A stretch of 64,000 nucleotides of DNA from Phallus indusiatus (Eukaryota > Basidiomycota > Agaricomycetes > Phallales > Phallaceae): assembly GCA_027605045.1 (NCBI GenBank), contig JAQFWX010000002.1, positions 310,001-374,000 on the forward strand. Reading direction: 5' to 3'. The notes beneath the pieces were generated by a model. The model was not told the DNA's origin. It searched no databases and saw only the letters and a program-made list of their open reading frames with translations. Position numbers and translations under genes: made by a program. Below, piece after piece: positions 24,489-37,658 of the stretch; the stretch's first letter is position 1; each line of letters starts with the position of its first letter.

Positions 24489-26701
24489 TCAACCGGGCGA
24501 AAAATTCCAAATTTTGACGTCACCATCATCGCTTCCTGATATGATTTTATCATCGCTTAGGGCAAGACAAGTGACTGCACCTCGATGTCCAACTAGTGTA
24601 GCCATGCACCGTCCTTCTTCACGAACCCAGACCTTGACGTAGCATCAGCAACGTATACAATACGAATTTGAAAAAATATAAACCTTGATGGTCCGATCAT
24701 GACTACCGCTTATCAAGCGCAACTTGTCACACGCTATGGCCCAGATCCCTTCGATATGTCCGAACAATGTTTTCATCGCTTTACCTGATTCAATATCCCA
24801 AACCTTCATGGTGTTATCAAGACTGCCTGAGACAAGGACAGGAACACGACCTTCTTTCCTGCCTGGACTATGCGAACGCGGCCGGTCCTGTTCATCGCAT
24901 TTTCGCGGCAATGGCGAAGTTTGTTTATAAACTGGCTGAGAGCTTGCTGATTGTAGGTTTTCATGGAATTCATATACCATTGCAGAAGAGGACAGTGGGT
25001 CCCCGTACGGAGCTCGAACCAGGGTATTCTTCTTCTCACCGGCGTCTTCCACTGGGGAAGGTGCAAGAAGTTCGGTCTCGGGAGCATCTGGGTCCAAAGT
25101 TACAATACATATACTTTGAATTTGGCCAACATGTCCTAAAAATTGTCGAATACAAGTCCGCAACGAGAGATCCCATAATCGAATGGTACCATCATCTGAG
25201 GCAGAGAACAGCAGTTTTCCAGGACTTATTTTCAAAGTTGAGGATGGCGACGCGGTCAGCGTATCAAGAGTTGAGACTGAATCATGGTGATCCCAAAGGA
25301 CTACGGAATTTACCCAATCGCGGTGTCCCCGGAGTGTAAAGCATTCGCCATTTTTGAAATTCCAAATCTTAACAGTAGTGTCAGCACTCCCACTGGCAAG
25401 TAAGTCTTCGTCAAAATTAAGGCAGACGATGCCGTCACTATGCCCCTCTAAAGTACGAATACAACTACCGTTCCTCCAATTCCAAACCCGTAATGTCCGG
25501 TCCATTGAGCCAGTGATCAACTTCACCTTATCAAACTGTAAAGCTCTGACAGCTCGCGTATGCCCCGTCATGCGAGTTATAGTATCGCCGGTTTCTACAT
25601 TCCACACGCGGACGGTACGATCATAGGAGCCAGTAATCAGAACCGGAAAATTAGGGTGTTCGAGGGTCTCGCAAAATTGCATACACATTATTCCATCGGT
25701 GTGTCCTTGGAGCGTACGAACGGAACAACGACCTTTACGCCAGTTACGCTCGATTGATAATCGCTCGCAATAGACATCCTTCCATGGGCGTGTGAAGGCG
25801 GGCTTTAGACAAACGGTCGGCTCGCTCGAGTGGATGTCGGTGAATTCAAAACTTGACGAGGTATCAAGCCGTGGTCGTTTGAAAGCGCGACCTGCTGTCG
25901 AATCTTTTTCGATTTCGCGCTTTGCGTGTAGCGATGGAGATGCAGTCGGAGGTGCGAGATGGAATTGGGCCATACGACGGCGTTCCAACAAAGGGAGACC
26001 CCATCCGCATTTATAACATTTTTTATCAATATGCTGTTCGCATATGTTCTTCCACAGAAGATCATCATCTGCAAGACTACGCCAGTGGGTGGAGACTTGA
26101 GCGGCACGTCCCAGGGAAATAGCGTCAAGGTATCCAAGAATTTGAAGTGCCACCTCACGAGGGAGAACGTGAAATGGATCTAAACGAATAAGATGCTGAA
26201 GCTGTTCGGTGAGGCAGGAAAGTTGAGAAAAGCAACACATTGTGAGAATGCCTTTGAGAATAATAGAACGTTTTGGGTGAGAAGATGCGCTGAATAGGGA
26301 CCATATTGTGCTAACAGCTCCCCGCTCCTTTAGAGGCAATGCGTCTAGTGACTATATAGATTCAAACATGTAAGCTCGGGATACTGTTCAATATTAAATG
26401 CTGAAAAGAACTATACCTGTTGAAGGTTGAGGCTGGTTCCTTCATCAGCCATCCGTTGATGTCTGACGCACAGTTTCCGGGTAACAGTTCTGGGAGAGGA
26501 GGAAGTAGCATCCGAGTGGGTGTCTTGTGTAGACATAGGCATAGGCTCGAGAGGCTGGTCTTCGGAAAAGACAGGTGGTAGTGAAACGACTAAAGAAGTG
26601 GAGTTGACGCTTCCAGAGAAAGAAGGTACATGTTCGCCACTGAGATAGTCAGTGCTCGCCATTTTACCACGGCGAACGGTGGAACGGGCGAAACTGGACA
26701 T
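24489..26701 (-). CDS. MET30: F-box/WD40 ubiquitin-ligase subunit, MET30/SconB type
   Basis: Met30/SconB is the substrate receptor of an SCF ubiquitin ligase that represses sulfur assimilation and responds to methionine and heavy metals. Three exons (26417-26701, 24684-26351, 24489-24632) encode about 698 residues. The F-box is LPREVALQILGYLDAISLGRAAQVSTHWR, preceded by the dimerisation-like helix CLTEQLQHLIRLDPFH. The block KKCYKCGWGLPLLERRRM identifies the Met30/SconB group specifically. Seven or more WD40 repeats follow, for example TGSYDRTVRVWNVETG, TGSMDRTLRVWNW, ASGSADTTVKIWNF, SASDDGTIRLWD, SGSLDNTMKVWD and the last SGSDDGDVKIWNFSPG. A serine-rich insertion separates repeats five and six. 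Confidence 0.93.
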
Positions 26702-27030
26702 GTCTGTTTGGTTTTAAATACCGTACATGCACTTTGGCCAGTGTGTGATGACCTAAGATGGCGTGCCTCTCGCGTATGCTGACGTAACTACATTGAGAAG
26801 CCATTTGATTGTTGAATACATATTACGGTCATTTTTGACTGCGTAAATGTTTTATCTGGATTTATATCCTATTTCAAATTGAAAAACTAAAATCTGCAAA
26901 GATGTACAGTTAGACCATGACGAAACGTAGAGTGTATGTATGTGCAATTGGGCGAGAATAGTTTAAATGAGCCGGTATATCAAATCAAAATACAATAACT
27001 TTCGGAGGACAAACTAAACAGAAACAGAAG
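26702..27030. promoter_or_regulatory. MET30 upstream region / ATG8 3' UTR
   Basis: These 329 bases lie between two same-strand genes and hold the MET30 promoter and the ATG8 3' UTR. I saw no recognisable operator sequence. Confidence 0.5.
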
Positions 27031-27618
27031 CTATGATAATTCGATCCACCCTTTTTGGCCGAACGTATTTTCTCCTGAGTATGTGACATAAAGGAAGTTG
27101 TCGTCGTCTCTGTCATAAAGAAATATTCTCAGACTTTGATTAAGAAGGCAATGGGAGAGCTTCTGACTTATGCTCTTCGTAAATCGCACTCATAAGGGCC
27201 GCCGTTGGTGGCAAGACCTCATCCACAAAGATAAAGATAGCCTTCTCTGGCGCTAGCTTGATCCTCTTTCTGATGACGTAGACGAACTGACCGACGGTTA
27301 GGTCCTAAAACCCGATAGTAAAATCGCATGACAGAAAATTGAACGGAATATAAATACCGAAGGGACAAGATATTTCTTTTTATCAATTGTCGGAATGTCT
27401 GTTCGGTCGGCTTTCTCACAAATCACCTACAAGATATTAGTTGTCTCAAACAAGCCTCATTGTTGTTTATCTGACAGGGATACGATCGGGATATTTCTGA
27501 CGTATCCGTTCTGCTTCAGCCTTGCGCTTCTCTGTCGTTTATCAGCCACCAAGCTCACAAGAGAAGAATAGGACCTAATCTAACCAAAGGGATGTTCGTC
27601 CTTGAATTTGGAACGCAT
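27031..27618 (-). CDS. ATG8: ATG8 ubiquitin-like autophagy protein
   Basis: Atg8 is conjugated to phosphatidylethanolamine on the growing autophagosome after Atg4 exposes its C-terminal glycine. Five exons (27585-27618, 27476-27531, 27358-27426, 27168-27304, 27031-27109) total 375 nt and give 124 residues. The product reads [20 protein letters not shown] at the start, then [58 protein letters not shown] and [11 protein letters not shown]. The scissile glycine is residue 116; eight further residues (QKGWIELS) would be removed by Atg4. The gene is divergent from GFA1 with 348 bp between start codons. Confidence 0.97.
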
Positions 27619-27966
27619 TGATGCTTGATCTAAGAAGGCGACCACATTATTGGTGAGATGTAAGTCTTGAATGATAGCACTCACTGTTGTCTGAGAAGTT
27701 AAACTGTTCGGACGAGTGAAGGTGGCGAGAGGGGTTGACGTGACTATTGTGACCCTTTCCCCCCCTAACGTAAATTCTAATGCTTATGGACAGTGGTGTG
27801 ACAACATTATGTCATGCATTTTTCTATTCAAATTCCGCTCGAACCCTCGGAGCGCTATAAATTGACCTGGTTGAGATCGACACTTCTCCTACATCTCGCG
27901 CTCTCTAACTAATTTTTACATTTCCGTCTCTTTACATACCATCTTTTCTTTATCGTTGTTTTCATC
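27619..27966. promoter_or_regulatory. Shared divergent promoter ATG8 / GFA1
   Basis: The interval holds both promoters. On the GFA1 side a TATA box (TATAAATT, 27856-27863) lies about 110 bp before the ATG and is followed by a pyrimidine-rich stretch up to the ATG, a pattern of strongly expressed fungal genes. No TATA box is obvious on the ATG8 side. Confidence 0.6.
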
Positions 27967-30317
<2,351 letters not shown>

Positions 30318-30725
30318 AATGTTAATAATGCCACCTGAGCATCGATGAACCTCGATCCACTAAATCAATCCTTTCGACATCATTATTGTAGAGATATGTG
30401 GACTTTTTTACTTTCGGACTATTTTTCTAATCCCGAATTTTACATTATCTTGTGCTTGTACACATCATAACTCGAATTCTTTCAATACCAACTTTCTTAA
30501 GGATTCATAGTGCCTTGTGCACACTTGGTCGTCTGTGTTCAGTCGATTGGTCCGATCCCGCTTAGTAAAATGAAGTTGATCGGATAGGACCCCGATAACT
30601 GCGCTTAAAAAGTGTCGTAAATAGCCGATGTTATATATAATATAAGAACTTTACCAAAAAAAAATTTAGTTGACAGTAGTGCTTTGGAACCAATAGGATT
30701 CTCACCGATGGGCCCCTGTCGGGTG
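30318..30725. other. Gene-free transition from gene block to repeat block
   Basis: The GFA1 3' UTR and AT-rich sequence, with no recognisable gene. Transposon-derived sequence begins soon after. Confidence 0.5.
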
Positions 30726-30845
30726 GAGAGAAATAGAGCGGTGAATGTGACTGAAGGAGAAATAGAGCGTTGAATGACTGAAGGAAAAATCGAGCGCTGA
30801 ATGCGACTGAAGAAGAAATAGAGTGGTGAATGCGACTGAGGGGTG
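30726..30845. repeat. Short tandem repeat, about 4 copies of a ~30-bp unit
   Basis: The unit is roughly GAAATAGAGC followed by GGTGAATGCGACTGAAG, repeated four times with small length differences (about 28-34 bp). No gene overlaps it convincingly. Confidence 0.7.
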
Positions 30846-30896
30846 CAACCGAGTTCGATGGTGAAACGAGGAACGCGATTGGGTAAAAAATCTAGC

Positions 30897-30965
30897 AGCT
30901 ACAAGATTCGAACACAGAAAGCAATCAGCCCAATGTGGGTGTATGACCACTGAGCTACAGGACCA
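30897..30965 (-). other. tRNA-like sequence with A and B boxes (degenerate tRNA or SINE head)
   Basis: On the minus strand, TAGCTCAGTGG (A box, 30946-30956 region) is followed about 30 nt later by TGTTCGAATCT (B box, 30903-30914 region). The D, anticodon and acceptor stems do not pair properly, so this is not a working tRNA gene. It may be a decayed tRNA or the promoter head of a tRNA-derived SINE. Confidence 0.45.
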
Positions 30966-31140
30966 GACAATTTCAATTCAAAGCAGAAAATCTCTGACGA
31001 CATGAAAGAAAATACCTTGTCCAATGAATGTCGACCTAATTCGACCCGTACTGTGGATGAAAGTACAAATAACAGCACGTGATCATGACTCACGGTGCAT
31101 GATAAACACTGATACGTTGAAATTGTGAATTGAACTGTAG

Positions 31141-31205
31141 CCCGGCTAGCCCAGTGGTAAGCGCAGCGGGGGTTCTCTTCTAGGATGTCGGTTTGAAACT
31201 TGCTT
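31141..31205 (+). other. Second tRNA-like sequence (degenerate tRNA or SINE head)
   Basis: GCCCGGCTAGCCCAGTGGTA at the start carries a perfect A box, and GGTTTGAAACT about 40 nt later is a diverged B box. It points away from the tRNA-like sequence at 30897-30965. Stems do not fold as a normal tRNA. Confidence 0.4.
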
Positions 31206-31759
31206 CTGCTATCTTTTTGTGCTGCGTGCTCAGCTCCTTTGTACGAAGAGTACTCTCACCGACACAGACCACATCAGTCAATGTATCACGTTTCATGATT
31301 GGACAATTTAGACGGAAGGCCCCGAGTGCCCTCAATCTTACGCGGCGGTGACAGTTGTCCTTTCCGATTGCCGAGATCAAATTTGAAATCTTGGTGTGGC
31401 ATCGGACCAATCGACTAGGAACTCCTTGGTCGTCGGACTTTAACCGGAGTTGTATGGCTGACTAGACTAGTTCAGGGTGATCTTAAACAAAAAGTCACAC
31501 TGTTCCACTTGATATTCCCACAAAACCAATAAAATTAGACCGAGACCGGATGAGTGAGTTGACAGCCTAATTAGCTTGCTGATTCACACAAAGCAAATTC
31601 CAGCAAAAATTCCAGGCATTCCAGCTGAAATTAATATGAAAATAATAATAATAAATACATATTTTTATTCTCTGAAGTCTGAACCAAGTTGCTGGGTGTC
31701 ATGACCCTTGTTAGGGCTACTCAGCTCAGACTAGAGGGAGGGGATTCTAAGATGACTAT

Positions 31760-32389
31760 TGTCATGTATCTAGGGCACTTTTACCCAGCTCAGCAAAAAC
31801 AAGTCAAAAGGCACAGCCACTAAATCCAAAAACAGCATATAAACAACAAAAGCCCACATTATGTCAGTTTTTTACTATTCTTTTTTGAGCTCTTGCTTGT
31901 ATTTATGTATCTCTATTTGTTTATTTTCTAGGAACAGTCATATGACTCAGTTCCAGGTACTTTTATTTTTCTGTCTCACTAATAATGTTTCACTATAATT
32001 TTTACTACTCCACCTTTACTAATTAATTTCCTTTCTAAGTAATTCCTTATCTTTTAATTACTAATATTTTGCTTTATTTGTAGCAGCCCCAAAGTGTATA
32101 AATAGGGGCTGATTTCTCTTGTAAATATCAATCTGCCTTATCATCTATACTAGTGCACCATAGTGCTTACCAATTAAATTGGTCTTTCTCTTTTCTATTT
32201 CTTTCTCTTTTCTATCTCTACCTCAAGACTATCAGTAGCAGCCAGCTCAAGTCTTACAACAGCAGCAGCAAGCTCTGTCTCACCCTCAATAACAAGACCT
32301 TTGTTGCTAGACTAGGTTCCCTCTAAACAGCTCTCTTATTTGCAACAGTACAAGGTGCCTATACCTTGAACCAGAGCAAATACATTACA
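31760..32389 (+). mobile_element. Solo LTR C inside LTR A1
   Basis: A 630-bp LTR starting TGTCATGTATC and ending TACATTACA, flanked by perfect 5-bp TSDs ACTAT (31755-31759 and 32390-32394). It has a TATA-type promoter (TATAAATA near 32096) followed by a pyrimidine-rich U5-like part. No coding capacity. Confidence 0.9.
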
Positions 32390-32755
32390 ACTATATTGAG
32401 AAATACTAACTACTCACCTAGAGGGAGGGGATCCTAAGAGAACAAGCTTAGGGACCCTCACTCTAGGTACAGCTACTATATACATAAAACGACAATGTGG
32501 TATGCAGCCCTGACACAGCTAAGTGCCAGATGCCCGAACCGAACCTAAGCGACGTGATGTCACAGGCATCACACTGGGTATGAGTGCACAACGTGCATTG
32601 TCGTGCACCCAAATCTTCCTAATTGGGGAAGGTTCTTCTTTTGTTCAAGGTGGAGTTCTAAACATCCAGAAATCCCATATCAACAACATCACAGTCTCAA
32701 AATCTGAAAAACAATAAAATGACTATGTTTTCATTCCATTACATTTCATCAATCT

Positions 32756-33250
32756 GAACCGATGGTTCAGTTCCAAATTTCACTGAACCGAACCCTTTTA
32801 CATTGGTTCGGTTCGATCGGTTTTATTGGTTCGGTTCAGTGGTTCGAACCGGTTCACAATAGTACTTGAAATTTTCTAGATTTCGATGAATTTAGATGAT
32901 TTTGGACAGCTTTTTTGCTTATGTAACACGGGCGCTTATTTAAGCGCTCAACTTATCTTGTAGATATTCGAAAAATATTTATGACATATTTTTTATTCCC
33001 ATTTTGAGCAATTTTTGAGCTCTCTAGAGCCAAAATAAAAAAATCACGACAAAATTCACCATTTTGACCCAGTTATATGGCAATATGAATTGGTTTCTGA
33101 ACCGTTCGAAATGGTTCCTATCGGTTCAGCATTTTTCAAAATTTCCGAACCATGAACCGAACCGTTTAAAGACCGACCGAACCGATAAATCGGTTCATTT
33201 CGTCTTTCGGTTCAGTTTGGTGCGGTCCAAAACCGAACCGCGGCCACACT
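32756..33250. mobile_element. GAACCG/CGGTTC-rich insertion flanked by 45-bp direct repeats
   Basis: This 495-bp segment is packed with GAACCG and its complement at both ends and closes with CCGAACCGCGGCCACACT, a terminus type seen in non-autonomous hAT elements. It is bracketed by two 45-bp copies of D2 sequence (32711-32755 and 33251-33295) differing at one base. This is far longer than the 8-bp TSD expected for hAT. Confidence 0.65.
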
Positions 33251-33342
33251 ACAATAAAATGACTATGTTTTCATTCCATTACATATCATCAATCTCCTTG
33301 CCAGTTCCAAATTCTTCCACTGAATCACGGATCCCTTCTGAT

Positions 33343-34573
33343 TGTCAAGATCGGTGTTCCGGACAAATCCCGGGTATTTCCGGACTTTTACGAAACACGT
33401 AACTAGAATACGGGAAGTACGGAGAGGGACTTGGCTTCAGCTCGCCCATATCCCTCAATTTCAAAGAACGAGGAAGTACGCAGCTAGTACGTGTCATGCA
33501 CCGTGTTCCAGGCGTCTGGGCGGAAGTCCGGGGAGTCCGGACTACGGGACAGAAGGGACTTGGCTTCAGCTTATGTGCTGCGCCGACTCAGACAACCCTG
33601 GATATCCCTTAATTTCGGACTAGAAGTCCGAGACAGCCCGGATGTAGTCCGGGTCCGGGCAGGTCCGGACAAGTACTGGGAGCGGACTTTAAGCGAGATA
33701 GATAAGAGAAGATTTGATTATAAAGAGTTTAACTGGGGCTAGACTTAAAATAGACTTGAATACGACTTGATATTCAGACTGGGGAGCCCCAGACAAAGTC
33801 TGGGGGCTTTAAATACAAAAAGCTAGACTACTAGAACTAAAGGAGATATAACTAAAAGGAGACTAGTTGCACAGCACCAGAAACATATCTGGCACTTGCT
33901 TTCTAATGCTCCGGACAGAATGTCCCCATAAGGAAATGTCCTAGTCCGGACCTCGGACCTACCGGACGTGGACAGAATAACGGACTACGCACTGTTGAAC
34001 AAGTACTGATGCTCAGACATGGCAGATATACTAAATATGGACGGGGTTTGGGTGCCGGACCTCGGAGAGATCCGGATTAGGATCGGGTGGCACGAGGGTC
34101 GTGACAGTACGTATGAGTACGATGCCAAAAATGTAACGTCGAACTATAAGTCTAGACAGTCAAACGACATCTAGGACTTTAAGTATGAGATAGTACGCAA
34201 CGAGTACGCACTAGAGCTTGTGAATACGGAGTAAGAACGGAGGCGGAACTAGAGATGAAAAGTAACTAATATTCAGACTGAAGTTTTCTAGCTGAAAAGC
34301 TAGGATTTAAATACAAGTAGTATGGACTAAAATGGGAATGTAACGAATACGGAACAAAGGAATCTTAATATGAAAGAAGCGAGCGGAGATGTGATTCAGA
34401 TATACAGGTCTTCTCATCCCTTGTGGTGATGTGATATGAAAAAGGCTACCTTCACCAGGTATGAAATGAAGTACGGAGTTAAGTACAGAGATTGGTCATA
34501 ACAAACCACTGTAATGAAGTGGGAAGTTTACCGAAGTTCTGGGTTTGGATTTCGGGTCACACGGGGCGTGACA
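33343..34573 (+). mobile_element. Solo LTR G1 inside D2 ORF1, itself containing LTR H1
   Basis: It starts TGTCAAGATCGG and ends GGGGCGTGACA, with perfect TSD CTGAT (33338-33342 and 34574-34578). Removing H1 and its TSD leaves about 611 bp. It is rich in GTACGGA/TCCGGAC-type words. Confidence 0.88.
33492..34106 (+). mobile_element. Solo LTR H1 inside LTR G1
   Basis: A 615-bp LTR starting TGTCATGCACC and ending GGGTCGTGACA, with perfect TSD GTACG (33487-33491 and 34107-34111). It shares its middle section, in reverse, with the outer relic H2 (40,313-41,197). Confidence 0.88.
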
Positions 34574-34712
34574 CTGATAATGATTCTATATCTCCTTTTC
34601 ACTATTCACCTTCCAGTCCCAGGACATATAATTTGGATCTTTATACGACTTTGTATATCTATTGTTCCCAGAATGCAAGCCTCAACCTCGATCGGGAAAT
34701 GCACTTACTAAA

Positions 34713-34954
34713 TGTAACGTTTCGTTACAGTTTACGATTAGCCCGGTTCTTACGGACTCACAACAAACAGTATAAAGCTGTATATTTGCAAGTGCAGGTA
34801 AGAAAGGCTGCCAAATTTACTGGTGACGGCGCCTATGTACATTACATAATACTAGGTACTTGTGCAGACGACGATCGTCTGCATACAATTGTATGTATAT
34901 ACGAATATGTACTATGGTTAATAGTAGTCCGCTGCTCATAGCGGAACCGTTACA
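34713..34954 (+). mobile_element. Small hairpin-rich element E2
   Basis: 242 bp starting TGTAACG and ending CGTTACA, a 7-bp terminal inverted repeat, with TSD CTAAA (34708-34712 and 34955-34959). Internal hairpins include 34714-34719 with 34723-34728, 34864-34871 with 34875-34882, the palindrome 34883-34894, and 34929-34933 with 34940-34944. No coding potential. It has the same 15-bp opening hairpin as E1. Confidence 0.85.
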
Positions 34955-36999
34955 CTAAAGGAACCTTCACCTATCGTTATCCATCAGTGCAGAAGTTCAG
35001 ATATGGTTCACCCCAGGATTATGTTTGGAGAGAAAGTTTATATCAAGGAGCAATTAAACTGGTTTACAGTTGTTAACATATATTTGACACCAGAATCAGC
35101 AAAACAAGACTCGTATTGAATATGGCTAGAAACTCAAGAAGGATTCAAGTTTACGTTTTTAGTCCTGGATGTGCCAAGTCAATGGGTAATCATGAAGGGC
35201 ATGAGTACTCAAAAACTTAGTCCTTCCAGACCCACAAATCCTATCCCAGAAGACACCCCACCATCACGATTCCCCCCCTTATCATTCAACACTTCTCCAA
35301 TACAGTCTTCCCCTAACCTTCCCAACCCCTCTTCTCCCACCAAACAATCCTTCCGAAAGATCCAACAAGTTTGTTCCAACCTTCTTGGATGAATAAGGCT
35401 AGCATACAAGGCAAAAACAATCAGATCCACTGACCTTTATCTTTCTTTCTTAGACAGTTCCTTAGTGCTTCCTTTCATCTTGTCTTCCTACTATGTCATA
35501 CAACAACGAAAACTCACAAAATTCTATTCCCTACTTACAACTTCCTTTTTTCCCTTTTACATTTCATTCTTCTCTCAGAACTGGTCCTAATCCCAGCTTC
35601 CTCATCATTATCCACGTTTACAACACCCTTGTCCCCAAAATCAAAATCAACCCTAATACAGTACTCCCCTCTACATCACCCCCAGTACTGGAAATAACTA
35701 TTCCATATGATGACTTAGAACTAGGATATCCACAAGTTCTAACTCTGTACGAACAAACTGACATCAATGTCATACACAAGTCGTATGAGTTTGTTGGGTT
35801 CCTAGCAGCTCAACGGGATGGAGTGATTATATGGAGATTAGTTTTTCGCCACTGGTTCTATGGTTATGTACAGTTTCTATTTGTTGATGCCCCTTTTTTT
35901 GCCATGCCACCTCCCCCAGACTTTTCTGAAGCTCATACGCACCCTGTTAGGGCTACTCAGCTCAGACTAGAGGGAGGGGATCCTAAGCTAATATATTGAG
36001 AGAACACTAACTACTCACCTAGAGGGAGGGGATCCTAAGAGAACAAGCTTAGGGACCCTCACTCTAGGTACAGCTACTATATACATAAAACGATGACGCG
36101 GTGTAACATTCCGATGAATATAGCTTAGTGTATGCTGGCTATAAGTGATCGGAATAACTACGAAGATATTTGTTTATAGAGGTCGTTAGTCTACTGTGGA
36201 GCAGGTCCTGGTGCTGATTTCGGTGAATAAGAGAAAGTGGGTGTGTGTGGATGATGGGAAGGAGGGGATGTATGCGCTGATGTGAAACCAACACAGACAA
36301 ACACTAACACCAACTGCAACAATAAGGAGGGATCGTGTGCAATAGTGCAAGTGAAATAATGAACTGATAGTCAACAATGAACTTGAAATGCGACTGAAAT
36401 TGAGGACCTGCAATCAATGATGACTGTTATCCTTATGTGAGTAAGTGATGCAATAAACTGAAAATAAAAATCACTAGTTTAGACTCTGAGACCTCACTCA
36501 GAGTATTCCAAAGATAAAGACGTGAGCATAGAAATAGATGTGAGACGAAACACTAGACTTGAGCTTGACTTAAACTTGACTTGACTGAACTTAACTGTGA
36601 GACAACCCGTTCGGTAGATTGCTGCTGATACAAGTATTTACATGCAGTATTTATACCTTTCAGAGTACATAGCATTGGTGAGACGATCACTCATCGTTCA
36701 CCAGGATAACAAACAGGAAGAAACAAAAGAACAAAAAGAAATATGGAAGATAGGGGAATCGCGAGAGAATGATGGGGAGACAATTACAACAAAAGGAGTC
36801 ATAAACATAGATAGGAGAAAATGATGAAGCCAAAACAAAAGAACAAAAGAAAATAAAAAGAGATCAAATAGGAAGAACAAAACCGGCTCAAGACACAGCC
36901 CTCGCCTGACTCAACACCTGGCACTTCCCGTGCTGCCTCTATCCTGTACCATACCATTCCATCTTATTCTTCTGACTGATCTGGTCCTAGCTACTGGGA

Positions 37000-37554
37000 T
37001 CAGCTTCTCCGTGGCAGTGGAAGAATGATGATGGGACTAGGAATCGATGGTCGCCTCAGATCTTCCAATAGATCGCTTTCCACCTCTTGATAAGTGGGTA
37101 AAGGGTGTGTACGAGCTTCAGAAAAGTCTGGGGGAGGTGGCATGGCAAAAAAAGGGGCATCAACAAATAAGAACTGTACATAACCATAGAACCAGTGATG
37201 AAAAACTAATCTCCATATGACTACTCCATCCCGTTGAGCAGTTAGGAACCCGACAAACTCATACGACTCGTGCATGACATTGATGTTAGATCGTTCGTAT
37301 AGAGTTAAGGCTCGTGGGTATCCTAGTTCTAGATCATCATATAGAACGGTTACTTCCATCGCAGGGGGAGGTGTCGTGGGGAGTATGGTATTAGGATCAA
37401 TGTTGATTTCGGAAACGAGTGTGTTGTAGACACGGATAATAGTGAGAAAGCCTGGATTTGGTCCGGTTCAGAGGGAAGAACGGAACGTAAAGGGGAAGAA
37501 GGGAAGTCGTAAATAAGGAGTAGAGTTTTGTGAGTTTTCGTTGTTGTACGACAT
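37000..37554 (-). CDS. Unit D1 ORF2, unknown protein (one in-frame stop)
   Basis: 184 codons starting MSYNNENSQNSTPYLRLPFF. The conserved core is YDDLELGYPRALTLYER, HESYEFVGFLTAQRDGVVIW, RLVFHHWFYGYVQFLFVDAP and FFAMPPPPDFSEA, then a charged tail ending ILPLPRRS. A TGA at 37468-37470 interrupts the frame near residue 29 (AGA in D2). The core shares a pattern with ORF2 of D3 despite large divergence. No known domain recognised. Confidence 0.65.
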
Positions 37555-37658
37555 AGTGGGATAACAAGACGAAAGAAGCGCTAAGGGGACTGTACGAGAA
37601 GAAAGAAGAAAAGTAAGTGGATCTGATTGTTTTTGCCTCGTATGCTATCTTTATTGTT

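Larger units (their letters stand above)
33259..35392 (+). pseudogene. Unit D2 ORF1, interrupted
   Basis: Homologue of D1 ORF1. It begins MTMFSFHYISSISLPVPNSS in the right 45-bp repeat, is broken by G1 (33343-34573) and E2 (34713-34954), and resumes around 34960 with CRSSDMVHPRIMFGEKVYI. At 35117-35119 an in-frame TGA replaces the CGA arginine codon of D1. The C-terminal tail is proline/serine-rich and ends KIQQVCSNLLG. I recognise no known domain; see D1 ORF1. Confidence 0.7.

Noticed and set aside
30726..30845. CRISPR-like array
   Set aside because: Units abut without unique spacers and the genome is a eukaryote; this is a small tandem repeat.
30897..31205. Functional tRNA genes
   Set aside because: A and B boxes are present but acceptor and anticodon stems do not pair.
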